From the NCBI GenBank assembly GCA_007120385.1, contig SKNT01000042.1:1-43792 (forward strand): DNA of 43,792 nucleotides, in the 5' to 3' direction. A program made the position numbers and the translations under genes. Below the pieces are notes generated by a model. That model did no database searches. It was not told where the DNA came from and saw only the letters and a list, made by a program, of their open reading frames with translations. This DNA is from Balneolales bacterium. Its GTDB lineage: Bacteria > Bacteroidota > Rhodothermia > Balneolales > Natronogracilivirgulaceae. Positions 33,217 through 41,257 of the stretch are shown piece by piece. Every line of letters starts with the position of its first letter. The first letter of the stretch is position 1.

Positions 33217-34356
33217 ATGGCACATATTAAAAACATATCCACATTACTGATAGCCGCCTTCATCTTTACAGGCTGCTACACTCAGGTACGGGTCATCGAG
33301 GAACGCCCGACTCGGACAGTTTCCGACCGCTACGCCGAAGAACGTACCCAGCCGGTTACCGATCAGGATATTTACGATCTGGGCTATGAAGATGGCCTGC
33401 AGGATGCCGAGCTGTACTTCCGCGACTTTGACCGGTATCGCTGGTCCGCCCGCTACTACTATAGCCCCCCCCGAACTTACATGAGGGCCTCCTGGTCACA
33501 TGGCAGCCATTTCTACTGGGGAATGGGGTTCCATTACGGTGACTGGGGATGGCACGCCCCGTGGCATCCGCACTGGTACCATCCGTGGCATGGTTCCTTC
33601 TGGTATTCCTGGCACACACCCTACCACTGGCACTCACCTTACCGCTGGCATCGCTATCCGGCTTACGGCTGGCACAGACCTTACGGATACGGCCCGAATT
33701 ACTACGTTGTTTACAACTACTACAACATCACCGGTCACAGGCCCGCACGTAAGCATATGACCAGAACCCCCGTCGCAACTACGGGTACCCGGGCTTCGGC
33801 AATTACCCGCGATGCCACCAGGTCCACCGGCGTAAGGAGTACAGCTACCACGCAGGGAGTTTCTCGGACAGGCACTGCCACAGTCGACCGTAGAACCAAT
33901 GTCACCCGGAGCACCAGCACCACCCCGACAACCGTGCGTCGTGATGCCGGAACCACTACCACGCGGTCTACAGGATCCGTGACACGGAGTACAACGCCCA
34001 CCCGCAGCAGCGGCACGGTCAACCGTGGAAGCACTACCACCACCCGCAGCAGCGGCACGGTCAACCGTGGAAGCAGCACCGACCGCAGCAGCGGCACGGT
34101 GAACCGGAGCAGCACACCACCGTCACGCAGCAGCGGCACGGTGAACCGGAGCAGCACTCCTCCGTCACGCGGCAGCGGCACGGTCAACCGGAGCAGCACC
34201 ACCCGCAGCAGCGGCACGGTGAACCGGAGCAGCACCACCCGCAGCAGCGGCACGGTGAACCGGAGCAGCACTCCTCCGTCACGCAGCAGCGGCACGGTGA
34301 ACCGGAGCAGCACCAGCCGCAGCAGCAGTTCCGGCACCCGTTCGCGGAATGACTGA
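33217..34356 (+). CDS. His/Trp/Tyr-rich lipoprotein with SSGTVNR repeats
   Basis: I do not recognise a named family. The 379-residue protein begins with a lipoprotein signal (TLLIAAFIFTGC, lipidated Cys at residue 20). Residues about 50-90 are acidic/aromatic (YDLGYEDGLQDAELYF). Residues about 92-165 are extremely rich in His, Trp and Tyr (13 His and 11 Trp in roughly 70 residues; patterns PWHPHWYHPWH and HWHSPYRWHRY), suggesting metal binding or surface adhesion. After residue 185 the protein is Ser/Thr/Arg low complexity, including eight copies of R(S/G)SGTVNR. The protein is expected at the cell envelope, with a long basic, flexible tail. The start is ATG 33217 with GGAG upstream. Confidence 0.75.
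   Translation: MAHIKNISTLLIAAFIFTGCYTQVRVIEERPTRTVSDRYAEERTQPVTDQDIYDLGYEDGLQDAELYFRDFDRYRWSARYYYSPPRTYMRASWSHGSHFYWGMGFHYGDWGWHAPWHPHWYHPWHGSFWYSWHTPYHWHSPYRWHRYPAYGWHRPYGYGPNYYVVYNYYNITGHRPARKHMTRTPVATTGTRASAITRDATRSTGVRSTATTQGVSRTGTATVDRRTNVTRSTSTTPTTVRRDAGTTTTRSTGSVTRSTTPTRSSGTVNRGSTTTTRSSGTVNRGSSTDRSSGTVNRSSTPPSRSSGTVNRSSTPPSRGSGTVNRSSTTRSSGTVNRSSTTRSSGTVNRSSTPPSRSSGTVNRSSTSRSSSSGTRSRND
34003..34317 (+). repeat. In-frame tandem repeats encoding (R)SSGTVNR(S)
   Basis: Eight in-frame copies of a unit whose core is CGCAGCAGCGGCACGGT followed by AACCG, with period 36 to 42 nt depending on whether a PPS or T spacer follows. Copies differ by a few synonymous or near-synonymous changes (GTC/GTG, GGA/AGC). 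Such GC-rich repeats can change number by slippage or recombination, always in multiples of three. Confidence 0.9.
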
Positions 34357-34571
34357 CGGTTCTTCGGCATGATCATTATCAGGAACCTCAAACCTCAAAC
34401 GGACGATTCCTGAAGTTACGCCGTACCTCTACCGGTACAGCCAATTCCCGGGCTGATGATCCCAGTATTTCCGTAAAGCTTTGTAACAGCCCGGCCTGGT
34501 GTTACCCAAAATTTCAAAAATTGCAAATCTGTTTGTCACGAAACGAAACAGCCAACATTATTCTTCATCAC

Positions 34572-36131
34572 ATGACACGTTTCTTTCCGCTCACAAAATC
34601 GATCCTTGCCACCGCAATTCTCCTGGTTGGATTCTCTGCCGCTCACGCACAGTACAGCTTTGATGCCCTGAGGCTGTCGACGCAGCTTCCTGGTCAGGAT
34701 GCCCACAGTATCGCCCTCGGCAGCTCATCGGTTTCCCAAATGCAGGGATTCGGTTCCTACATTGTAAATCCGGCTGTTGCTGCCGTGATGCCGGCCAGCG
34801 CTTTCAGCGCCGGAATCGGTGTCAGGGAGATTTCGACGGAGTCGACGTATATTGGACAAAACCGGAATTTTTCTGACAACCAAACGGGAATTACACACAT
34901 CGGTTTCAACTACAAGATGCCCACTGTGGTTGGCAGCCTGGTCATTGGAGGGGGCTACGTACAGACCACCGACTACAACTCCGCTTTCACGGTTGAAGCA
35001 TTCAATGACCTGACTTCCCGCACCTACCAGTTCCTCACGGACTACACCAACGATATTGCCTTTAACACCTTTGCCATTGACGATTTCAACGGATTCCAGG
35101 AGTCCGTTTTTGAATTCGGAGGATTCCAGGGAGTCGACCAGTTCGCCGAAACCACCCGGCGCGGCCAGTCCGGCGAATACAGCCTTTTTCTGGCAACCGA
35201 ATTCCAGGAAAACTTCTTTTTGGGTCTGTCCGTCGGAATTCCGGTATCCAAATCGGTTTTCAACCAGGTCTTCATCGAAACATCACCCCTCGATGTTTCC
35301 GGCCGTCCCGTATACTCTGGAGAACAGAATACGGGAACATACAATATCAACCGAATGCTGTTTGAAGAGAAAATCACGGTGGATGCGGTCGGATACAATG
35401 CCAAACTTGGTTTTCTTTACACGGGTCTTGATATGATCGATCTGGGCGCCAGCTACACAACCAGCACACGCTGGAATGTTGAGGAACGCTTTGATGCTTT
35501 TGTACAAACCCGCTTCCTGGATGTTGTAACCCTGGATGGCACTGTGCAGACAGACGGCTCCGGCAATACGTTCGGTCCCCAGCTCAACGATGAACTTTCC
35601 GGCGAATACTCCTACAAGGTCCGCACCCCATCCCGCATCCATCTTGGCGCTTCCACAAAAGGACTTCCCTTCGCCAACTTGTCTGCATCGGCCGAACGGG
35701 TGAGCTACAGCAGCATCCGCCTCAGCGGTTTCGATTCAGCCGACCGGGATGTGGAGATTGATGAAAACAACTTCATCAACCAGAACTTCAAGGATGTCTG
35801 GAATTTCCGCGCCGGTGCGGCATTCACCATGTTTGAATCGTTTGAACCCCGGATCGGCTGGTCATACATGCCCAATCCGATATCCTATCTGGAGAAAAAT
35901 GACCGGCACTATCTGAGCGCCGGCATTGGAATAGGCATCAACCAGAGAACTACTATTGACTTCGGCATCCAGTACGGATTCTGGAATACCACCGAAGATC
36001 TCTATTCCGTGGATGCATCCACCGGAATAATAGTAGACCCCGGCACCAATGTCCCGGTTACCTTCATTGAGACGGCTGACAAGGACGTGGACCGGTTCCA
36101 TGCTACATTCGGAATCTCCTTCAAATTCTGA
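34572..36131 (+). CDS. OmpP1/FadL-like outer-membrane barrel protein
   Basis: The 519-residue protein has a signal peptide (KSILATAILLVGFSAAHA, cleavage before QYSF) and ends in FGISFKF, an outer-membrane barrel signature. The mature N-terminus (DAHSIALGSSSVSQMQGF, then VNPAVAAVMPASAFSAG) matches the general pattern of FadL/OmpP1-like proteins in Bacteroidota, in which a short helix plugs the barrel; the rest is alternating strand sequence. FadL-type proteins bring hydrophobic compounds through the outer membrane, but the substrate cannot be inferred. The frame opens at a TTG (34521); the ATG at 34572 begins the signal peptide. It is convergent with the universal stress protein gene. Confidence 0.72.
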   Translation: MTRFFPLTKSILATAILLVGFSAAHAQYSFDALRLSTQLPGQDAHSIALGSSSVSQMQGFGSYIVNPAVAAVMPASAFSAGIGVREISTESTYIGQNRNFSDNQTGITHIGFNYKMPTVVGSLVIGGGYVQTTDYNSAFTVEAFNDLTSRTYQFLTDYTNDIAFNTFAIDDFNGFQESVFEFGGFQGVDQFAETTRRGQSGEYSLFLATEFQENFFLGLSVGIPVSKSVFNQVFIETSPLDVSGRPVYSGEQNTGTYNINRMLFEEKITVDAVGYNAKLGFLYTGLDMIDLGASYTTSTRWNVEERFDAFVQTRFLDVVTLDGTVQTDGSGNTFGPQLNDELSGEYSYKVRTPSRIHLGASTKGLPFANLSASAERVSYSSIRLSGFDSADRDVEIDENNFINQNFKDVWNFRAGAAFTMFESFEPRIGWSYMPNPISYLEKNDRHYLSAGIGIGINQRTTIDFGIQYGFWNTTEDLYSVDASTGIIVDPGTNVPVTFIETADKDVDRFHATFGISFKF

Positions 36132-36164
36132 CACTGCCAGCACATGCCCATGCAGATACCCGAA

Positions 36165-37085
36165 TTACATGTCGCGGTACTGATAGTGCATGCTGCGGGC
36201 TTTTTCGGGGCTGATGCCATGCGGGTTGATGGTGAAAACGGCATTTTTCACACGGCGAACTACGTGTGAAGCCGTGCTGCCCATCATCAGATAATCAAGA
36301 CCCGTACGGCCCACCGAAGAAATCAATACCAGATGATGCCCTTTATCCCGGGCAATCTGCTCGATCTCTGCGTAAGTAGCTCCGCTGCCGGCAATTACTC
36401 TAGCATCCACTCGCTTCCGAATGCTTTTGAAATGGTCGTCTGCCAGATCTTCGATTTCCTTCTGCCGCTTGATAACCGCTTCATCCGCTGCCCCGGAATC
36501 AAAAAACTGCTCACTGCTGACAATGTGGACAAGGTCAATGCTGGCACCTGTTACTTCCGCAATACTGACTGCATAGGGGAATACCTGACAGGAATTTTCA
36601 GAAAAATCGGTGGTCACCATCAATGAGGTCAAATCACCGAGATCCGACGTTTCGGTGACGGTTATCATCGGCTTCTTGCACATGCGCAGCACCTTTTCGG
36701 TCACCGATCCCATTACAAACCGGCTGAATCCCGTCCGCCCGTGCGTGCTCATGATCACCAGATCGAACTGGTTGGAAGTATGGATGATGGAACGTGCCGG
36801 GTTGCCAACATCCAGCAACGGAGGGGAGAGGAGTTCGGGACGGATGTATTTTCCGGCTGCCTCCAGCAACCGTTCATGAAGCACCTTTTCAATTTCGGAA
36901 TACTTCTCATGCGGGGTAATCCCCGATCCCACATAGTAAAAACCATCCAGATCGGTAACCGGAATGTAGGCATGAAACGGCGTGACACTGCCATCGAACA
37001 GACTGGCAAAAGTGTTGGCTGCTTTCAATGCGTGTTCACTCAGCTCTGAGAAATCGACCGGAACAAGAATTTTCGGGTGTAGCAT
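36165..37085 (-). CDS. tandem universal stress protein (two Usp domains)
   Basis: Usp proteins are small cytosolic stress-response proteins, many of which bind ATP. The 306-residue protein contains two Usp domains (about residues 1-145 and 155-288). The first has the start KILVPVDFSELSEHAL and the nucleotide-loop motif MSTHGRTGFSRFVMGSVTEKV. The second has LMVTTDFSENS and SSVGRTGLDYLMMGSTASHV. Both fit GxxG-x9-G(S/T), so ATP binding by both halves is likely. The ATG at 37085 has the strong ribosome-binding site GGGAGG, with a perfect palindrome just upstream. Its neighbours (DUF432-like protein, MscS) suggest osmotic or ionic stress. Confidence 0.93.
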   Translation of the reverse strand: MLHPKILVPVDFSELSEHALKAANTFASLFDGSVTPFHAYIPVTDLDGFYYVGSGITPHEKYSEIEKVLHERLLEAAGKYIRPELLSPPLLDVGNPARSIIHTSNQFDLVIMSTHGRTGFSRFVMGSVTEKVLRMCKKPMITVTETSDLGDLTSLMVTTDFSENSCQVFPYAVSIAEVTGASIDLVHIVSSEQFFDSGAADEAVIKRQKEIEDLADDHFKSIRKRVDARVIAGSGATYAEIEQIARDKGHHLVLISSVGRTGLDYLMMGSTASHVVRRVKNAVFTINPHGISPEKARSMHYQYRDM

Positions 37086-37096
37086 GGCTGGCCTCC

Positions 37097-37130
37097 CTTA
37101 TTTTGAAAATAAGTAATTGGTGCAAGGATA
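37097..37130 (-). promoter_or_regulatory. usp leader with palindrome and -7 element
   Basis: On the minus strand TATCCTTG (7 of 8 to TAnnTTTG) lies at 37130-37123. Downstream of it, next to the ribosome-binding site, is a perfect inverted repeat CTTATTTT-C-AAAATAAG at 37113-37097. No TTG was found at the expected distance upstream of the -7 element. The palindrome may be an operator or an RNA hairpin affecting translation. Confidence 0.4.
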
Positions 37131-37251
37131 AAATTCAGCCTGATTCATCTGCTCTGATCTCAAGATAGCCAAAGATCACACCACTGGAAACAGGCAGCAT
37201 GAATTCCGGCTGGCAAAAACCCGTTTGCTGATTAACTGTGAATCCTGTAAT

Positions 37252-38058
37252 ATGAACCCATTATCCGCAGAATCAATACCTATGGAACCAACTTGCTGGC
37301 CGACTGTAACACTTGAAGAAAAGGGGATCTTCCGCCACAGGGTCGGTCCTCTGACCATCTTTATGAAAAGGCTTTTGAATGAGATCTGGGTGGCCAGTAT
37401 CCGGGATGAGAAATTGCGGGGCGAACCAGCTGGCTTGCCGGAAAAACCGGAATGGATACGCTTGTCTCTGCCCGGTGAATTCGGCGAGTACCGCTTCCAG
37501 CCGGTCATGCCGGACAAGCCGGTGATTATCGATACCGAACATGCCTACCGATTCGTAAGCCAGACACAAACAAGGGTTTTTTCGCGTGTGCCGGTATGGG
37601 TGCGCATAACACCGTCCAGTCGTGATGATCTTATAATTGCCGAATTACCAACGGTGGAGCTGTCTGAAACCTGGTTCGGATCCTTCACAGATGGTGAATT
37701 GGCCTATGCCGTTTCTTCGACTGCCCGGAGAATTCTTACGGAAGACCTGTTGGAACCCCACCTGGTTGTTTGTCCGCTGGAAATCCGCAACAACAGCAGC
37801 GATGAGCTGAAATTTGAGAAGGTCTGTCTTCGTGTGGAACGTCTCTCCATCTTTGCAAAGGGAGATGCGCTCTGGTCGGATGAAACCGTGATCAACTATG
37901 GAGGAAAAGACAGCAGCACGGACATGGAAACGAAGGGTGTGCGTCCGGCTGAGGCCGGTGATGCCATGCGGGTGGGCAAACCGCGCAACCCGGTCAGGAA
38001 AAGCATCGGGCAGAAGACATTCAGGCTCTTGAAAGACTTTCACATACCCGGTTTCTGA
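37252..38058 (+). CDS. DUF432-like protein, upstream of mscS
   Basis: The 268-residue soluble protein has no signal peptide or membrane helix. It resembles in outline the DUF432 family, which I associate with neighbours of mechanosensitive channel genes; this is recall, not a search. Visible features are a beta-rich N-terminal half (LPGEFGEYRFQPVMPDKP, RVPVWVRITPS), TVELSETWFGSFTDGELAYA, and CPLEIRNNSSDELKFEKVCL. The last 50 residues are basic and low in order. The ATG at 37252 is chosen; the frame opens at TTG 37225 and another ATG is at 37282. mscS starts 107 nt downstream on the same strand, and usp is divergent upstream. Function unknown, possibly linked to the channel. Confidence 0.6.
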   Translation: MNPLSAESIPMEPTCWPTVTLEEKGIFRHRVGPLTIFMKRLLNEIWVASIRDEKLRGEPAGLPEKPEWIRLSLPGEFGEYRFQPVMPDKPVIIDTEHAYRFVSQTQTRVFSRVPVWVRITPSSRDDLIIAELPTVELSETWFGSFTDGELAYAVSSTARRILTEDLLEPHLVVCPLEIRNNSSDELKFEKVCLRVERLSIFAKGDALWSDETVINYGGKDSSTDMETKGVRPAEAGDAMRVGKPRNPVRKSIGQKTFRLLKDFHIPGF

Positions 38059-38164
38059 ACCGGCTGCCATTCCCTCTAATGGGGTACATTACCACGGAAT
38101 GACGATTATATCGGCAACATTAGCTACTTTTTTACCTGTTTGATTCACTAAGCAACTGTCACGT

Positions 38165-39073
38165 ATGGAATTTCTCTCAACACTGTTTGGAGAACAGATT
38201 ACCGAAGATCGGTTTTACATTCTGATCAGAGTACTGGTCATTATGTTTGTCGGTCTGCCGCTGCTCATCATCCTCCGTCGTGTTCTGAACCGCTATATCA
38301 CAAAACATTATTCCCAGCATTACGGAATGCTGGCTGGAAAACTTGTTTTTTATATCGGCATAACGATACTGCTGATAACTGTTTTACACGAATTCGGCTT
38401 CAGCCTCACACCGCTGCTCGGGGCGGCCGGCATTGTGGGCATCGCCATCGGATTTGCATCGCAGACCACCGTTTCCAATGTGATCAGCGGGTTTTTCCTT
38501 GTGGCGGAAAAATCATTTGTGGTAGGTGATGTGATCAGTGTCGCCGGAAACGTCGGCGTGGTGTACTCTATTGACACGCTTTCTGTGAAAATCCGGATGT
38601 TCGACAACCGGTTTCTCAGGGTGCCCAACGAAACCATGATCAAGTCTGAGTACATCAACATCACCCGCTTCCCAATCCGGCGGGTGGACTGCAACATATC
38701 CGTAGCCTACAAGGAAGATCTCAAACAGGTGAGTGAGGTCCTGTTCGATGTCGCCGCCAAGTTGCCCTACTCTCTTCAGGAACCCCCGCCACTGCTCATA
38801 TTTGACAAGTTCGGAAGTTCATCCATCGATATACTGTTCGTTGCTTGGGCCAGGAAGGAGAATTTTCTGAAGCTGAGAAACGGACTCAACATGGGCATCA
38901 AGGAGCGGTTCGACAAGGAAGGCATTGAGATCCCGTTCCCGCATGTGTCGGTGTATGCCGGCTCGGCTTCAACACCCCTTCCACTGGAACTTGTTTCCAG
39001 TGACAAGGCCGTACTTTCCAACCGTACCGGAAGTGGCGGTCAGGCCGGGAAACCGGAAGGGGCATCTGAGTAG
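38165..39073 (+). CDS. mscS: small-conductance mechanosensitive channel (MscS family)
   Basis: MscS channels open under membrane tension and release solutes after osmotic down-shock. The 302-residue protein has three N-terminal transmembrane helices (about residues 20-40, 58-78 and 80-110). The pore helix GAAGIVGIAIGFASQTTVSN has the expected Gly/Ala pattern and leads into FFLVAEKSFVVGDVISV, followed by the beta domain with VYSIDTLSVKIRMFDNRFLRVPNE. The C-terminal alpha-beta domain includes ISVAYKEDLKQVSEVL. The last 40 residues are Ser/Gly rich. The start is ATG 38165. It follows the DUF432-like gene and is convergent with the P-II fusion gene. Confidence 0.95.
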   Translation: MEFLSTLFGEQITEDRFYILIRVLVIMFVGLPLLIILRRVLNRYITKHYSQHYGMLAGKLVFYIGITILLITVLHEFGFSLTPLLGAAGIVGIAIGFASQTTVSNVISGFFLVAEKSFVVGDVISVAGNVGVVYSIDTLSVKIRMFDNRFLRVPNETMIKSEYINITRFPIRRVDCNISVAYKEDLKQVSEVLFDVAAKLPYSLQEPPPLLIFDKFGSSSIDILFVAWARKENFLKLRNGLNMGIKERFDKEGIEIPFPHVSVYAGSASTPLPLELVSSDKAVLSNRTGSGGQAGKPEGASE

Positions 39074-39082
39074 GGGAAACGG

Positions 39083-39112
39083 TTGCCGACCTTTCACTTG
39101 CCGACCTTTCAC
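39083..39112. repeat. Perfect 15-bp tandem duplication between mscS and the P-II gene
   Basis: TTGCCGACCTTTCAC occurs twice in direct succession (39083-39097 and 39098-39112). The stop codon of the minus-strand P-II gene lies inside the second copy; the other copy is in the 35-bp convergent gap. An exact repeat in such a gap points to a recent slippage event. Confidence 0.9.
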
Positions 39113-39831
39113 TCTTTTGTCTCTGCTTTCTGAAGCATCTCTTCCAGCAGGTGATTGATCCCGAGTACTTTTTCCACATTCAGCACAAATGCGATTCCCT
39201 TGCCGGGTTTGTCAAGTCTCCCTTTTTTCACGATGGCTTCCAGAACTTTGTCTGTGATCTTTTCGGGCACCAGCGTCAGGACCACCTCTTTCTCCGGCTC
39301 AATATTTAGGGAAAACAGCTTTGCATGTTCATGGACCCCGGTGCCGCGACCGTGTAAAATGGTTCCGCCGGCTGCTCCGGCCTCGCGGGATGCTTCAATA
39401 ATCTCCTCGCAAAATCCCTTGTTCACAATGGTGACGATAAGTTCAAATTGGGCCGTGATATCCATGGATTTCAAAGGTTGGTCCATCGGTTTCTTGTTTT
39501 TCTTGTGGAGGTGTACCGCACCGGTAAACCGGGTAATATCCAGAATGAAAGCTACACCGTTTCCGGGTTTGCTCATTTTTACGCTTTTACTGATGATGTC
39601 CAGAACATTCTCGGCATGCTCGTCTGAAACGACCGTGAAGATCACGTCATTCTCGGGTTCCAGGGGTATTCCCCAGAACTTTTTGCATTCTTCAATCCCG
39701 GTGCCCTGGCCATGAATGATCGTGGCCCCTTCGGCATGTTTGCGCTTGGATGCCTTGATTACCCGTCCGGTCTTGTTCCGGCTGACTATGGTCAGGATGA
39801 GTTTCTGGCAATTTTTTAGCTGTTCAATCAT
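39109..39831 (-). CDS. tandem P-II-like regulatory protein (two fused P-II domains)
   Basis: P-II proteins are small signalling proteins that bind ATP/ADP and often control transporters through a flexible T-loop. The 240-residue protein contains two P-II-like domains in one chain. Each has LILTIV or LIVTIV, then HGQGTG or HGRGTG (residues 40-45 and 160-165), a short T-loop region, EPENDVIFTVV or EPEKEVVLTLV, and a B-loop-like KPGNGVAFIL (88-97) or KPGKGIAFVL (208-217). A basic linker (about 106-123) joins them. The T-loop is short and lacks the Tyr of the uridylylation site. The ATG at 39831 overlaps the 3' end of the upstream DUF1538 gene by 8 nt, so it is translationally coupled. It probably regulates that membrane pair. 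Confidence 0.85.
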   Translation of the reverse strand: MIEQLKNCQKLILTIVSRNKTGRVIKASKRKHAEGATIIHGQGTGIEECKKFWGIPLEPENDVIFTVVSDEHAENVLDIISKSVKMSKPGNGVAFILDITRFTGAVHLHKKNKKPMDQPLKSMDITAQFELIVTIVNKGFCEEIIEASREAGAAGGTILHGRGTGVHEHAKLFSLNIEPEKEVVLTLVPEKITDKVLEAIVKKGRLDKPGKGIAFVLNVEKVLGINHLLEEMLQKAETKE

Positions 39832-40552
39832 TGCGACGTTCTTTCCATGCGTATAACAGTCCCAAGGTAAGGACCGAAATGATAGGAGCCAAGGCAACCA
39901 GGGCTATCATCCCGAAACTGTCGATCATCGGGTCGCGCCCGGGCAGGACCTCGCCCACTCCAAGCGCCACCGCCATGATAAACGTAACGGTCATGGGTCC
40001 TGTTGCGACACCACCGGCATCAAATGCCACCGATGTGAATGTGGGAGACGTGAACTGCATCATGACCAGGGCGATCACATAGCCCGGAAGAACCAGCCAG
40101 ACAATCGGAATTCCCACCAGAAGCCGGAGCATCGCAAGGGCAATGGAAAACCCGACCCCGATGCACAGCGTATACAGCAGCACTTTCTGGGGGATGTACC
40201 CGCCGGACACCTTGTCAACTTCGTGATTCAGGATGCGGATCGCCGGTTCGGCAATGGTGGCAACAAACCCAAGCACAAAGCCGATGGGAATAAGAACCCA
40301 TTTGTGATCCTTGGACCCCAGAACTTTACCCATCATGGTCCCTGCCGGTTCAAACCCGATGTGAACACCCTGCAGGAAGAGAGTGAGTCCGATGAACGCC
40401 AGGAAAATACCCTTAATTATGTCGATAACCTTTTTCCAGGGAAGACGCAACAACAGCACCTGGGCAACCAGGAAAAACACGACCAGCGGAACGAGTGCAA
40501 ATATCACTTCGATAATGACACTGGTAATTCCATTGAATACAGATACGTTCAT
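39824..40552 (-). CDS. DUF1538 family membrane protein (second subunit)
   Basis: The 242-residue protein is very hydrophobic, with about seven transmembrane helices and no signal peptide. It belongs to the DUF1538 family by its motifs: FLQGVHIGFEPAG, FVATIAEPAIRIL and SVAFDAGGVATGPMTVTFI, then MIALVALAPIISVL. The function of DUF1538 is not established; the pattern of membrane-embedded Asp/Gly motifs suggests a transporter. It lies 12 nt after its paralogue (40565-41257) and overlaps the P-II gene by 8 nt. The start is ATG 40552. Confidence 0.85.
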   Translation of the reverse strand: MNVSVFNGITSVIIEVIFALVPLVVFFLVAQVLLLRLPWKKVIDIIKGIFLAFIGLTLFLQGVHIGFEPAGTMMGKVLGSKDHKWVLIPIGFVLGFVATIAEPAIRILNHEVDKVSGGYIPQKVLLYTLCIGVGFSIALAMLRLLVGIPIVWLVLPGYVIALVMMQFTSPTFTSVAFDAGGVATGPMTVTFIMAVALGVGEVLPGRDPMIDSFGMIALVALAPIISVLTLGLLYAWKERRND

Positions 40553-40564
40553 ATGTTCTCTGTG

Positions 40565-41257
40565 CTATCCATAGACTATTCCAAGAATTAATACGGCCAG
40601 TACCGGTCCGATGGAAGCCAGTGCAACAAGGCCAAATCCGCTGTCTGTTGTTTTTCTCCCTCCCAGAACGGCTGCCACCCCGATACCGTAAGCCAGTATG
40701 AAGGGGACGGCCAGGGGCCCGGTCGTTACACCCCCGGCATCAAATGATATGGATACGAACTGCTCGGGGACAAAGTAAGCCAGACCGAATATGAGCAGAT
40801 ACCCGCCGGTCAGCAGATATTTAATCGGAATGTCAAAAATGATACGCAGTACGGCAAGTCCCACGAATATGGCAAGGCCGAGTGCTACGGTATAGATCAG
40901 CAGATGACGATTAACCTGACCGTCCGATACGTTATCGACATAATTGGCCAGAACTCGGACATCAGGTTCGGCTACCGTAACTACAAAACCCAGAACGAAA
41001 CTGATCAGCACGATAAGCCATACCTTCCCCATTCTGGGCAGCGCCGAGCCGATCAGCTCACCGATGGGGAGCAGTCCGATATGAACCCCAAGCAGAAAAA
41101 AAATCAAACCGGCCGAGACCATCACCACCCCGACAATAAATTGCATGAAATCTTCCAGGGGCAGCCAGATGATCGTGAATTGCAGCAGAATCACTACAAT
41201 TGTGACCGGGATGACGGCCTGAATTACTTCGGATACAGTTTCTTTTATGCCTTGCAT
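40565..41257 (-). CDS. DUF1538 family membrane protein (first subunit)
   Basis: The 230-residue paralogue of the next gene, again with about seven transmembrane helices. It shares all main motifs with its partner: FLLGVHIGLLPIG, FVVTVAEPDVRVL, SISFDAGGVTTGPLAVPFI, and LVALASIGPVLAVL. The two together would give a pseudo-symmetric membrane complex. It is the first gene of the DUF1538-DUF1538-P-II operon. The ATG at 41257 has weak upstream ribosome-binding sequence and no clear promoter. The stop is followed by 12 nt and the next gene. Substrate unknown. Confidence 0.85.
   Translation of the reverse strand: MQGIKETVSEVIQAVIPVTIVVILLQFTIIWLPLEDFMQFIVGVVMVSAGLIFFLLGVHIGLLPIGELIGSALPRMGKVWLIVLISFVLGFVVTVAEPDVRVLANYVDNVSDGQVNRHLLIYTVALGLAIFVGLAVLRIIFDIPIKYLLTGGYLLIFGLAYFVPEQFVSISFDAGGVTTGPLAVPFILAYGIGVAAVLGGRKTTDSGFGLVALASIGPVLAVLILGIVYG

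Noticed and set aside
34003-34317. Repeat array resembling a CRISPR locus
   Set aside because: Spacers are not unique, the unit is in frame and codes a protein repeat, and no cas gene is nearby.
33735-34391. A 218-codon minus-strand frame with LLRFTVPLLR repeats
   Set aside because: It is the reverse reading of the repeats in the lipoprotein gene; repeats without stops create it automatically.
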